Assembly (NCBI RefSeq): GCF_963082655.1
Contig: NC_081553.1
Location: 206,567,272 to 206,631,271 of the forward strand
Reading direction: 5' to 3'
DNA: 64,000 bases
Source of the DNA: Stomoxys calcitrans
Lineage: Eukaryota; Arthropoda; Insecta; Diptera; Muscidae
Shown piece after piece: positions 1 through 10,557 of this stretch (positions within the stretch are counted from its first letter, which is position 1; each line of letters opens with the position of its first letter). The position numbers and the translations under genes are program-made. The notes beneath the pieces are model-generated. The model was not told the DNA's origin and searched no databases. It saw only the letters and a list, made by a program, of their open reading frames with translations.

Positions 1-1437
1 AATGGACGAAAACGTCGGAGTGAATCTGATGACAGACTGCCACTTAAACCAACGTTACGTTATTGTAGTGCTTAAGTAAGACTTAAGCGAGTTCTTCATG
101 GGCGTTAGTGATCCGCTTGACTATCAAATCAATGTCCTCCTCAGTTTCCACTTCCTTCCTTGTAAACCCAAACAAGGGATGGTGCCGTAGAATAGTAGCA
201 AAACTTTCCCAAACCATTTTCTATCTGTTTAGGGAAGAAAGGGAAACTAAAGCTGAAGTTAGGTTGGTCAGAACAGCAGTTGATCTTCAACACTTTAGTA
301 TATCGTCCAATAACCTAGAAGAATCACAATGTGTAAAGAGCTTACACTGCTTCTCCACCAACTACCTGCAGAAAACATTTATTTTATATTTCATATCCAT
401 GTAGGAGTATTTAGAAAATGTCTATGTTTGCAGTTAAGTACACCACAAAGGAGTTCTTCGGCCCATTAAGGTGATTTACACAAATATGCCTGCTGGTATT
501 AAATTGAAAATATTTTAGAAAATGTTCATAAAGAAAACAATGCAAAAAATGGAAATTCTCAAGCATGGTCTCTGGCCGTCTTGTTGTATTTTTCTGTTTT
601 GCAAAGAGAAGTATGAGAAAAATGTAATTTTATGTTTTCCCATCTATCGCCTACTTAAGCCACTCGAGCAAAAAAAAAAAGGATGTTATCTGCTGATGGT
701 GCTGCTACTGCTGTTCCGGCTAATGTCATTGTCTGTTTGCCCGCATCTCTCTGTAGATGTTTTCCAAGCATGTAAGTGCTATGAGTTCAGGACAAAGGAG
801 TTAATATTACACAAAAGAGGAATCTTAGAAGAGATTGTGCGACATTATGGCTTCGCACTGTGTAATTTACTTATCTCTGCTGTTAAATCTTAAGCCATAC
901 ATTTCTGAAAAGAAATTTTTATTTTAAACTTTGGATTGGTGTGTGTGGGGGGGGGCAAAGCATCACCACAACCAAAACACAGGTGTGCGAATAAATGTCG
1001 CATTTTATCTTTTCTATCTGGTGTCGAAATGAAGAGCAGCACAATGGCCACAAAACAAAAGGGTTAAGGTTACGGCTACGGCTACGGCTACAGCTACTAA
1101 AAGTAATATTTATGAAGTCCTCAAAACTAAAGGCCAAAATTAGACCATGGCATTACAAACAATAAGAAGAAACTAATTATTGTCATCTCCCATAGCAGAG
1201 CTAGTGGTGTGAGGAGGGATCAAGATAGGAAACTGACAGTTGAAATGTGGTCCTTTAATGAAGAAGTTATGATTTACACTTGAACACCTGCACTGCAGGA
1301 GGTCGAAAAATACGTATTTGAGAGGAGGTAAAATAGAAACAGAAGATTCGTTGGAGAAGAAGTAAAGGCTTTGTCGTTTAACTGTCTCATTCTGATTTAA
1401 AAGTTCCTTTTACGAAAACGCTTACAAAACCAGTAAG
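1..1437. other. Unassigned stretch, no recognised gene or repeat
   Basis: AT-rich sequence with short A/T tracts, a G run near 948-954 and three to four GGCTAC-type hexamers near 1070-1096. Two plus-strand open frames (108-404, 98 codons; 522-893, 123 codons) show no domain, signal peptide or repeat that I recognise, and have low-complexity composition typical of chance frames. I see no promoter or splice pattern strong enough to call. The HLE-A repeat begins at about 1438. Confidence 0.5.
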
Positions 1438-3733
1438 GAAAGGCAAAAGTCGGGCGGTGCGGACTTTATAATACCCTACACCTACCCTATAGGTACAAAG
1501 TGGGAGCTATGCCTCATTCTGAAACAATTTTGATGGACCTCGCCGGATGTTTGCAGATGGGTTGTTAAACAATCTGTATTACAGTTCGAGCTAATATGTT
1601 CAAACTATTGGGTTGCCCAAAAAGTAATTGCGGATTTTTTAAAAGAAAGTAAATGCATTTTTAATAAAACTTAGAATGAACTTTAATCAAATATACATTT
1701 TTTACACTTTTTTTCTAAAGCAAGCTAAAAGTAACAGCTGCTAACTGACAGAAGAAAGAATGCAATTACAGAGTCACAAGCTGTGAAAAAATTTGTCAAC
1801 ATCGACTATATGAAAAATCCGCAATTACTTTTTGGGCAACCAAATATAATAACTACGGTTCACAAATGACAACATTACACAAAATTTGACGAGCATATAT
1901 ATGGGAGGTATATTTAATTCTGAACCGATTTCAAGCAAACTTCTCGGATAATGTGGTACTCGTCGCGAAAAGTGTTGTGCAAAATGTTGGTAAGATTGGT
2001 CAAAAAATGCGATTGCAATGGCTCTAGAAGTGAAAATCGGGCGATATACATATACGACAGCTAAATCTAAATCTGAACCGATTTCCACGAAATTCACCAG
2101 TAATGTCGAGAGTCAAGAGAAAATCCTTCCTGCCAAATTTCGGCCAAGAATCGGTTAACAAATGACAAATTTATTGCTGTATTACTGCAAATCGGATGAA
2201 CATATATATGGGAGCTATATCCAAATCTGAACCGATTTTTATGAAATTTACCTTTAAAGTCGGTAGTCATAAGAAAATCCTTCCTGACAAATTTCGAGAG
2301 ATTCCGTTAACAAATGACCATTTTATTTCTGTATTACTGCAAATCGGACGAAAATATATATGGGAGCTATATCCAAATCTGAGCCGATTTTTATGAAATT
2401 TACCCTAAATGTCGGGATTCATAAGAAAATCCTTCCTGTCGAATTTCGAGAGCATCGGTTAACAAATGACCATTTCATTGCTGTATTACTGCAAATCGGA
2501 CGAAAATATATATGGGAGCTATATCCAAATCTGAACCGATTTTTGTCAAATTCGCCAGTAATTTGAGAGTCAAAAGAAAATCCTTCCCAACAAATTTCAA
2601 GAGAATCGGTCAATAAATGACCATTTTACTGCTGTATTACTGGAAATCGGGCGAAACATATATATGAGAGCTATATCAAAATATGGACCGATTTCCACGA
2701 AATTCACCAGTAGTATAGAGAGTCATAAGAAAATCCTTCCTGTCGAATTTCGAGAGAATCGGTTAACAAATGACAATTTTATTGCATTATTACTGCAAAT
2801 CGGACGAACATATATATGGGAGCTATATCCAAATCTGAACCGATTTTTATGAAATTTTCCTGTAGTGTCGGAAGTCATTAGAAAATCCTTCCTGCCAAAT
2901 TTCGAAAGAATCGGTTAATAAATGACCAATTTATTGCAGTATTACTGCATATCGGGCGAACATATATATGGAAGCTACATCTAAATCTGAACCGATTTTT
3001 ATCAAATTCGCCAGTAATATTGAGAGTCAAAAGAAAATCCTTCCCAACAAATTTCAAGAGAATCGGTCAACAAATGACAATTTTATATATATGTATATAT
3101 GGGAGCTATATCTAAATCTGAACCGATATCCACAAAATTCACCAGTAATGTTGAGAGACAAGAGAAAATCCTTCCCAACAAATTTCAATAGAATCGGTTA
3201 ATAAATGACTATTTTATTGCATTATTACTGCAAATCGGGCGAACATATATATAGGAGCTATATCCAAATCTGAACCGATTTTTATCAAATTCGCCAGTAA
3301 TATTGAGAGTCAAAAGAAAATCCTTCCCAACAAATTTCAAGAGAATCGGTCAACAAATGACCATTTTACTGCTGTATTATTGGAAATCGGGCGATACATA
3401 TATATGGGAGCTATATCCAAATCTGAACCGATTTCTATGAAATTTACCAGTAATATTGAGAGTCAAAAGAAAATCCTTCCCAACAAATTTCAAGAGAATC
3501 GATTAACAAATGATAACTTTATTGCATTATTACTACAAATCGGACGAAGATATATATGGAAGCTATATCCAAATCTGAACCGATTTTTCCCAATTTCATT
3601 GGGCTTCATCTCTAGGCCGATTAACATGCCCATACCAAATTTGAAGACGATCGGATGAACACTGCGACCTGAAGTTTGTACACAAATTAACATGGACAGA
3701 CAGACGGACGGACAGGCAGACAGACGGACAGAC
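1438..3733 (-). mobile_element. Helentron-like repeat, subfamily A (copy A1), host of a mariner MITE
   Basis: The tail end is on the left: a GC-rich hairpin region near 1450-1470 followed by ATACCCTACACC at about 1477. It is followed by about 12 tandem modules of 151-153 bp. The spacing was measured from the GAAC/GAAA word before ATATATATGGGAGC: 2198, 2350, 2502, 2653, 2806, 2958, 3241, 3393, 3546 (one interval near 3060-3120 is shortened). Each module holds AAATCGG and CCGATTT as inverted arms around the GGGAGCTATAT core. A GGACAGAC microsatellite (3693-3733) marks the head-proximal end, but the head itself is lost where subfamily B sequence begins. Head-to-tail orientation is minus. It carries no protein-coding gene; the short open frames inside follow the module period. 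Assignment to the DINE-1/Helentron type is inference from layout. Confidence 0.7.
1608..1844 (+). mobile_element. Mariner-type MITE, 237 bp, inserted in HLE-A
   Basis: It begins TTGGGTTGCCCAAAAAGTAA and ends in the inverted counterpart (…TTACTTTTTGGGCAACC). Flanking TA dinucleotides at 1606-1607 and 1845-1846 are the target-site duplication typical of Tc1/mariner. The terminal repeats match those I recall for mauritiana/Mboumar-type mariners, but the interior is too short for a transposase, so it is non-autonomous. Comparison with HLE-A copy A3 near 29900-29915, which reads through without it, gives an empty-site check. Confidence 0.88.
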
Positions 3734-5793
3734 CATATAGGCCGATCTCCCGATAAAGAGCGTTGAGCCCATAAAAGAAGCACTTTTCATCCGATTTTGA
3801 AAAAATTTTGCTCAGTGTGTTTTTGGAGACTCCTAAGTAGCTGTATCCAATCATGGTCTGATCTGGACCACATTTGACAGGAATAGGTAGAGGTCTACCA
3901 GAACTCACTGTAACGTCTCACTGTCCGTCCGTCTATCTCTTGAAATCACGGTTCAGTTTTCAAAAATAGGGGTATTGAGCTGGAACTTTGCAGAGATTCT
4001 TTTTTTTTTTTTTTGTCCATAAGCAGGTTAAGTTCGAAGATGGGCTATATCGGACCATATCCCGATATAGCCCCCATATAGACCCATCTGCCGATTTAAG
4101 GTCTAAAGCCCATAAAAGATACATTTATTATCCGATTTCGCTGAAATTTGGGACAGTGAGTTTAGTTAGGCGTTTCGACTTCCTTCGTTAATTTGGCCCA
4201 GATCGTTTCAGATTTGGATATAGCTGCCATATAGACCGATCCTCCGATTTAGGGTCTTAGGCCCACAAAAGCCACATATATTGTCCGATTTTGCTGAAAT
4301 TTGGGACATTGAGTTGTGTTAGGTCAGCCGACAACCCAGTTTAGTTTGGCTCAGATCGGTCCAGATTTGAATATAGCTGCCATATAGGCCGATCTCGCGA
4401 TTTAAGGTCTTGCGCCCATAAAAGGGGCATTTATTGTTCGATTTTGCCAAAATTTAGGACAGTGAGTTGTGATAGGCCCTTCGACATCCTTCTTCAATTT
4501 GGCTCAGATCGGTCCAGATTTGGATATAGCTGCCATATAGACCGATCTCTCGATTTAAAGTTTTGGGTCCATTAAAGGCGCATTTATTATCCGAGTTTGC
4601 TGAAACTTAAAACAGTGAGTTGTGTTATGCCCTTCGACATCCTTCGTCAATTTGGCCCAGATCGGTCCAGATTTGGATATAGCTGCCATATAGACCGATT
4701 TCGAGATTTAAGGTCTTGCGCCCATAAAAGGGGCATTTATTGTTCGATTTTGCCAAAACTTAGGACAGTGAGTTGTGTTAGGCCCTTCGACATCCTTCTT
4801 CAATTTGGCTCAGATCGGTCCAGATTTGGATATGGCTGCCATATAGACCGATCTACCGATTTAGGGTCTTAGGCCCATGAAAGCCACATTTATTATCCGA
4901 GTTTGCAGAAATTTTGGACGGTGAGTTGTGAGTTGAGTTCGACATCCTTCGTCAATTTGGCCCAGATCGGTCCAGATTTGGATATAGCTGCGATATATAC
5001 CGATCTCTCGATTTAAAGTTTTGGGTCCATTAAAGGCGCATTTATTGTCTGATGTCGCCGAAATTTGGGACAGTGAGTTAAGTTAAGCCCCTCGGCATAA
5101 TTCTGCAATATGGCACAGATCGGTCCAGATTTGGATATAGCTGCTATATAGACCGATCTCTCGATGTAAGGTTTTAGGCCCATAAAAGGCGCTTTTATTG
5201 CCCGATCTCTCCGAAATTCGGGACAGTGAGTTGTGTTAGGCCCTTCGAAATCCTTCTTCAATATGGTCCATATCGGTCCAAGTTTGGATATAGCTGCCAT
5301 ATAGACCGATCTCTCGATTTAAGGTTTTGGGCCCATAAAAACCGCAATTATTGTCTGATTCCGCCAAAGTTTGGGACAGTGAGTTATGATAGGGCCTTCG
5401 ACATCCTTCTTCGATTTAGCCCAGATCAGTTTAGTTTTGGATATAGCTGCCATATAGACCGATCTCTCAGTTTAAGGTCCTGGGACCAAAAAAGGCATAT
5501 TTATTGTTCAATTTCGCCGAAATTTTAAACATTGAGTAATGTTACGCCCTTCCAGATCCCTCTTCAATTTGGCCCAGATCGGTTCAGACTTGGATATTGC
5601 TGTCATAACGACCGATTTTTCGATTTAAGGTCTTGAGGCTATAAAAGGGAGCTTTTGTTGTCCGATTTTGGTAAAATTTGGTAAAATAATGCATTTTTCA
5701 TCGGATTATGACGAAAGTAAGTTTGCATATGTACCCAAGTTGGTGGGTATCCAAAGTTCGACCCGGCCGAACTTAACGCCTTTTTCACTTGTT
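3734..5793 (+). mobile_element. Helentron-like repeat, subfamily B (copy B1), head-truncated
   Basis: From 3734 the sequence switches to subfamily B. A partial piece at 3734-3870 is followed by a head-proximal part with GTCCGTCCGTCTATC (about 3922) and then about ten modules near 153 bp built on GATATAGCTGCCATATAGAC. The tail is intact: TTGGTGGGTATCC at about 5740, the palindrome GTTCGACCCGGCCGAAC, and CACTTGTT ending at 5793. The head (TTATACCC) is missing. It is non-coding; the 91-100 codon open frames inside only reflect the 51-codon module length. A T-run at 4001-4014 lies where other B copies carry TTCTTTTTTTGTCC. Confidence 0.75.
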
Positions 5794-7090
5794 CATTTCT
5801 AGTTCAATAGCAGCGCCATTGAATGATTTAAACTTTTTAGGCCAATATTACAGTATTATGTCTGCAGCTTATGGAAGGTAGATTATATTTCCTACCCAAT
5901 TTTAGGTGGATTCGTATAACACCTCTTCACCCCAATGCTATTTACCTTCGGAAAGACACTCTGTCTACAGATTTACCACCAATTTCTGCTCTACCCTCCA
6001 ACAAAGTCCAAAATATCAGCTTGTAAACCATTTGCCATTTTTTATATAATATGCTAAAAGTTTTTACTGGTAAGGATATAACTCTCCTCATCTCATACTG
6101 TTAAAATTTTCTCCAATATACGAATATTGCTCATATGAAACATCTAAACTGACAACGTCCTTGATGTCTCAAAATAATTACATTATAATATAAACACACA
6201 AAAAACTTTGTTTTTTTCTTTTTGCAACCTTTGCAAAATCATTTCTAATGTCTATAGAAAATATTTGTGAGATGTTATCAAAAGCATAATCTTTTTTGTT
6301 TTTTTTTTGTTTTTGGGGGAAGAAAGCTTTATTTTTCACCAAATATCCCATGCTTAGCTGACAAATCCTTAGTTTTAGACAAACAATCACCCCAAACACT
6401 GACCATCAATTTTAGCGATAACCCTTATCAAAGGTTGGCCGTTGTTGTGCCAAAACAAACGAACGGCGAACATAAGGAATATCAAAAAGGATTTATTCAC
6501 CAGGATTATCAATATGTACGCCTGGTGTCTTAGAGCCAAGACATGACATGGTGTTATCACTCTTAGACTATCCCCCCCTCCCATAACACACAAACACTGA
6601 ATGATAAAAGTGGAATGGGCGAATAGTGTTGTGTTTGGGGGGTTTGGAAACATATTGTTTCACCAAATCCAATTGCTTTGGTGATAACAAATAAAAATTG
6701 AAATTTATTAACAATAAGGCCTAAAATGGCCGAACTCATACCCTTTGGTATTTGAGACATCTCTCACATTTCACCTAGAACTTTACTTATGCCTTTAACC
6801 TTATACACTCTAACACCCCCCTGGCCTAGTCTAACAAATCGAAGGGGTCATAAAATGCATCGTTACAACTTACGTGCCACTTTTATGGCTTCATTGGGAG
6901 AAATTATCGCCTGACATGGCATAATCTAAACATCGCCATAAAAATAATTTGCGAATTTGATTTACCGAAGACATTGCCACAAAATAAAACCCGTGCAAAC
7001 AAGCTATTAAAATATACCTGAGAGCGCAAAACAATGTTGGCATAGTTTAATTCAATTTTACGGTTCCATATCAGCCTGCTGCTTCGATGT
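5794..7090. other. Unassigned stretch
   Basis: Low-complexity, T-rich sequence (a long T tract with single G interruptions near 6292-6317). The open frames of 65-88 codons on both strands overlap each other antisense and show nothing recognisable. No member of the dispersed families found elsewhere in the window is visible here. Confidence 0.45.
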
Positions 7091-7290
7091 GTGTCTCAAG
7101 GTGCATGTGGTATTGCCTTAAAGGCTGAGGTCACCTGGTTTGCACTTAGAGCTCCCATTTGTGTGGTGTTTGTTATTATCCTGGGAGGCTCAGCTGAAAG
7201 CTAATGGGCGGGTCCACAGGTTGCAGATAGTGGAATATTTCCTATATATATGGAGTAGCTGGAAATGCAGATTTTGAGAGAAGTGTCTCA
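7091..7290 (+). mobile_element. Fragment resembling the RTE-type 5' region
   Basis: The segment with TTTGTGTGGTGTT, an AGCTGAAAGCTAATGGG-like stretch and GGGTCCACAGGTTG resembles 42100-42260 on the same strand and, in reverse complement, 8700-8830, next to the RTE endonuclease remnant. I read all three as pieces of the untranslated 5' end of one RTE family. It carries no coding sequence. The assignment rests on shared words, not a full alignment. Confidence 0.4.
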
Positions 7291-7620
7291 GTGAGTTGGA
7301 ACCGGTCCCTCGCGACTGGTCTCAGGAAAGAGGCAATTGAAAGTGGACAACGGTGGTCTCGGTGGTATCTAAGGCCAATGCCAATTTTGCCCATGAACAC
7401 TCCATTAGGGAACAGGTTTAAACTTCTTACATATCAATGAGCGATTTCGAGAGGAGGATCTCAGTGAGTTGGAACCGGTCCCTCGCGACTGGTCTCAGGA
7501 AAGAGGCAGTTGAAAGTGGACAACGGTGGTCTCGGTGGTATCTAAGGCCAATGCCAATTTTGCCCATGAACATTCCATTAAGGAAAAGGATTAAACTTCT
7601 CACATATCAATGAGTGCTGT
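7275..7620. repeat. Two-copy direct tandem duplication, 173-bp period
   Basis: CTCAGTGAGTTGGAACCGG occurs at 7287 and again at 7460, and the two units are almost identical over about 160 bp, ending in CATATCAATGAG. Each unit contains the 3' tail of the SINE (minus sense, TTTTGCCCATGAAC) and part of the RTE-like 5' region. A chimeric piece was therefore duplicated after the SINE landed. The few differences between units indicate a recent event. Confidence 0.85.
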
Positions 7621-7680
7621 CCGATTCAAGTTTAAGCTAAATGATGAGGGGGCTCCGTATAGCCGAAGGAGGACGGGTGC
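7550..7680 (-). mobile_element. 3' part of the tRNA-derived SINE (minus)
   Basis: Reading the minus strand, the words GCTCAATGAT, CTTGAATCGGACTG, TGATATGTGAG, GGAATGTTCATGGG are matched here in degraded form, as in the complete SINE at 10134-10442. The tRNA-like head is absent. The truncated SINE abuts the RTE endonuclease remnant. Confidence 0.6.
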
Positions 7681-8830
7681 CACCTTTTGCTGCAACAAGG
7701 TAATGATCCGAATCTGTATTCGCTCCATGGATCGATCGTACATCTAATACGCTGGCTGAATGCCATTCATCTATCACAACTCAATTTAGTTTCTCGTGTT
7801 TTGATCGGGTGACAGCCATGTGGCTTTGTGAATTTTTTTATATTGAAATCCGATGCTACTACCTACCTACCTACCATGATTTTTGGCACGACGAAATCTA
7901 TCAGCCTCAACCCATTACTGGACGTTATCTCGTGGAGGCTAAACTTTCCTACTGTTGGACCAAAAATGTCTTCCTTCCCTACCTTCGCATTAGAATATCC
8001 CACAACGATGTTAATATCATGGGCGGGGCAGCGGTCATATTCTCTCTCTAGTCGCTCGTAGAAAATATCCCTGGTCTGCCCGTCCTTGTCTTTCGTCGGG
8101 GCATGGGCACAAATAAGGCTGATGTTGAAGAATTTGGCTTTTATGCGGATTGTGGTTAGCCTCTCATCCACCGGAGTGAAGCTGGAGACATGGTATTTCA
8201 GTCTCCGACTAACCACAAATCCACAGCCAATTTCATGCCTCGCGTCACCGTTTGGTGTTGTAGTGACGCTATTCCCAGTCTATCGCACTTCCTGTAAGGC
8301 GGTAGTATCTGCCATTGTACTTCTCTATTACATCCGCCAACACGTACACTGCAACTTCCCTATTAAGAGTGCAGACATTCCAGGTGCAGATCCGCAATTC
8401 AAGGTCCTTTTTTCGTTTGCGTGGGTCGTCAACGTTGAGGGGATCCGTTTTTGCTGTTCCTTTGTTTCTCACAGTAATTCTCAGTTTTGCGGTCGCGGGT
8501 TGCTGGCCCAGCGCCCCAACCGCATGGGTTTTGTGGGATTGCGCACGTATCCCTCGTTGTGGCGAGCTGCCTGCTCCAAGATCCGACGCTCGCCGCCAGC
8601 CGCCCGTAACCTGGGAATAGACGCAGATGTTGGCCATTGGTTATTTGAAGGCGCCAATAACTCGCCTTGTCCTCTCGAGTATCATTGACACTCAGTATTT
8701 AATTAAGAGCCAGTGCCACCTGACTCCCCACCCGGTAGCTTTTAGCTAAGCTTCCCGTGATAACGATGGACATCACAAAAGTCAGAGCTCATAGTTTCAG
8801 CCTGTGTGGTGCTAAAATCCTGGTAATTCG
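7676..8830 (-). pseudogene. RTE-clade non-LTR retrotransposon, 5' region and endonuclease domain, broken
   Basis: The minus strand encodes pieces of an apurinic-type (EEP) endonuclease, the target-nicking domain that starts RTE retrotransposition. One frame (8637-8269) carries TWNVCTLN at residues 85-92, the usual start of the domain. A second frame (8216-7863) has AHAPTKDKDG near residue 38 and GYSNAKVG near 73-80. A third, after more frame changes, gives IHKATWLSP and SDHYLVAAK near 7800 and 7703. In functional members the middle motif is normally GDFNAKVG, so the Asp appears lost (Tyr-Ser instead). Frameshifts and stops separate the pieces, and no reverse transcriptase follows. 8640-8830 looks like the 5' untranslated part. 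The RTE call rests on the SDHYLVAAK and HAPTKDKD wording typical of that clade. Confidence 0.75.
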
Positions 8831-8890
8831 AGTAATGAATGCACCAGTTATGGGCCCAAGACCTTAAATCGGGAAATTAATATATATGGC
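8825..8890 (-). repeat. Small HLE-B scrap
   Basis: The words TATGGGCCCAAGACCTTAAATCG and an ATATATGGCTACATCATATTCGG-like stretch match the minus-strand form of the B module. It separates the RTE remnant from retrotransposon 1 and probably marks the point where the 3' end of the latter was lost. Confidence 0.5.
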
Positions 8891-8894
8891 TACA

Positions 8895-9302
8895 TCATAT
8901 TCGGTACAATGTTGCATGGACATTCGTCGCCCACTCCCTTAACTCGGACTGCGTCGACCGGCAGTCCTTTGGCTTTACCGCCAAATCGTCTGCCCTTTCA
9001 TTTCCCCTTACTCCGCTATGGCCCGGCACCCAAACGATGAGGATTTTGCCATCCTTAGAGAAGGCTTTAAACTCCTTCTTACACTGCAAGACTGTTCGTG
9101 ACCTTACCGTCCTAGTTGTTATTGACCTTATGACAATTTTACTGTCGGCAAAGTTGTTCACACTCGACGTCCTCGCGTTAGCACCACACCACCTCACGCA
9201 TTCCGTGATCGCCTGGATCTCCACCTGCAGGACCGTATTATGGCCAGGCAGTCTGAAACAGATCTCAGTCCCTGGGTTCTCAATGTAAACCCCCAGACCC
9301 AC
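8895..9302 (-). pseudogene. RNase H domain of retrotransposon 1
   Basis: A 135-codon minus-strand frame. It carries the acidic set expected of a retrotransposon RNase H: Glu in LQVEIQAI (residue 28), Asp in FADSK (53), and the C-terminal PGHSGVRGNERADDLA (93-108). The first Asp lies just upstream in the same frame as YTDRSK, where the second copy has YTDGSK. The domain removes RNA from the RNA-cDNA hybrid during retrotransposition. The frame ends soon after ATLYRI, while copy 2 continues into a Cys/His-rich C-terminus, so this copy is truncated. Confidence 0.8.
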
Positions 9303-9350
9303 TCTGTCCTCTAGCTTTGATCTATCCGTGTAACATGACCTTCCAGATGG

Positions 9351-10133
9351 CTATACTAGGGTTCCCTCGATCCAAGACTGTGCTAATGGCAGTAGAGCCT
9401 CGCACTCGACTTCAAGGATCATCTCAGGTATCCGATCGGAAACCTCTTCCCTTCCTTCCATGTTTCCTATGGTCGCCTCGATTATACTGCGATGGTATGC
9501 GCTGCTCCCATCCTCAATCCATTCTTCCATCGCCTTAAGTCTCATAGCCACAGTGGCTGCCTCACACTTAATCTGTATGTCAATGGGTCGGATATCTAGA
9601 ATAGTCTCCAGTGCTCTAGTGGGCGTGGTCCTCATCGCTCCGCCTATGCCAAGACAACATGTTCTTTGAACCGTTGTATGGTCCTTATGTTGCACTTTTT
9701 CTCCATAGCAGTCCACCAAACTACTAAGGCGTAAGTAAGTATTGGTCTAATCACGCTGCTGTAGAGCCAGTGGACTATCCTAGGATCCAGGTCCCATTTC
9801 GAGCCTACGGCTTCATAGTGCCCAACATCTGTGAGCCTTCTCAGTACGCTCCTGTATGCAACACTTCCGATTCAGTTTCCTGTCCAAGATCACTTCTAAG
9901 TATTTGACCTTGTCAGATATCGAAGTCCTTTTATTGAGAAAACGTGGGGCGTTAAATTGGCCCACTTTTGTCTTCCTCGTGAACAGTCAGATTTCATTCA
10001 TCTCTGGGTTAACATTGAGACCTTTGGGTCTAGCCCAGTTCTATGCCATATGCTAGACCCTTTTCGCCCTTCTGCATAGCTCGTTCGGATCCTTATCCCT
10101 TAGAAGTAATATAACATCGTCTGCGTAGCAGAC
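9351..10133 (-). pseudogene. Reverse transcriptase of retrotransposon 1, from YADD to the thumb
   Basis: Minus strand. The catalytic motif CYADDVILLL is encoded around 10116-10127, followed by frameshifted stretches such as NWARPKGLNVNPEMNEICL and FTRKTKVGQFNAPRFLNK. A 122-codon frame (9719-9351) then holds CCLGIGGAMRTTPTRALE and IKCEAATVAMRLKAMEEW, the thumb/connection region. Several frame changes (near 9720-9800 and 9830-9860) make it non-functional. It joins the RNase H remnant downstream. The SINE at 10134-10442 separates it from the rest of the palm. Confidence 0.8.
10122..10133. repeat. SINE target-site duplication, left copy
   Basis: TGCGTAGCAGAC occurs here and again at 10443-10454, on either side of the SINE. 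It lies within the YADD codons of the reverse transcriptase. The homologous uninterrupted position in retrotransposon 2 is near 16415-16426. Confidence 0.85.
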
Positions 10134-10442
10134 CACCGTAGCGCAGGGGTTAGCATGTCCGCCTATAATGCTGAACGCCTGGGTTCGAATCCTGGCGAGT
10201 CCATCCGAAAAAAACTTTCAGCGGTGGTTTTCCCCTCCCAATGCTGGCAACATTTATGAGATACTTTGCCATGTAAAACTTCTTTCCAAAGAGGTGTCGC
10301 ACTGCGGCACGCCGTTCGGACTCGGCTATAAAAAGGAGGCCCCTTATCATTGAGCTTAAACTTGAATCGGACTGCATTCATTGATATGTGAGAAGCTTGC
10401 CCCTGTTCGTTAGTGGAATGTTCATTGGCTAAATTTGCAATT
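10134..10442 (+). mobile_element. tRNA-derived SINE, complete copy with 12-bp target-site duplication
   Basis: The head is tRNA-like with an internal polymerase III promoter: box A TAGCGCAGGGG at 10139-10149 and a perfect box B GGTTCGAATCC at 10182-10192, about the spacing found in tRNA genes. A body of about 250 bp with no tRNA relation follows, including CGGCTATAAAAAGGAGGCCCC, and it ends …AATTTGCAATT. It is flanked by the duplication TGCGTAGCAGAC. SINEs carry no protein and borrow a LINE machinery for copying; the partner cannot be told from this window. Degraded relatives are at 42329-42625, 57101-57333, 7550-7680 and 30085-30132. Confidence 0.88.
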
Positions 10443-10557
10443 TGCGTAGCAGACGGGTTCAAATCCCTCTTCGGTCAGCATCCGTAATAGGTCATTTATG
10501 GTGGTCACCCATGGGAGTGGCGTAAAAATGCCGCCTGTGGCGTGCTCTGTGCCATTG
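10443..10557 (-). pseudogene. RT palm piece of retrotransposon 1 between the HLE-C and SINE insertions
   Basis: Minus-strand reading gives GGIFTPLPWVTTINDLLRM and then LTEEGFEPVCYA. This corresponds to RT motif B (usually GGILSPLLW) and the approach to motif C. The frame runs into the SINE after VCYA and resumes on the other side with the duplicated VCYADD. At the other end it meets the HLE-C head at 10558. Joined across that insertion, the frame continues without shift. Confidence 0.75.

Noticed and set aside
8086..8688. 200-codon plus-strand frame
   Set aside because: It is antisense to the RTE endonuclease remnant; the minus strand carries the known motifs.
10134..10206. A tRNA gene
   Set aside because: Boxes A and B are present, but no convincing cloverleaf or acceptor pairing is seen. 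The sequence continues into a SINE body with target-site duplication, and degraded copies exist elsewhere.
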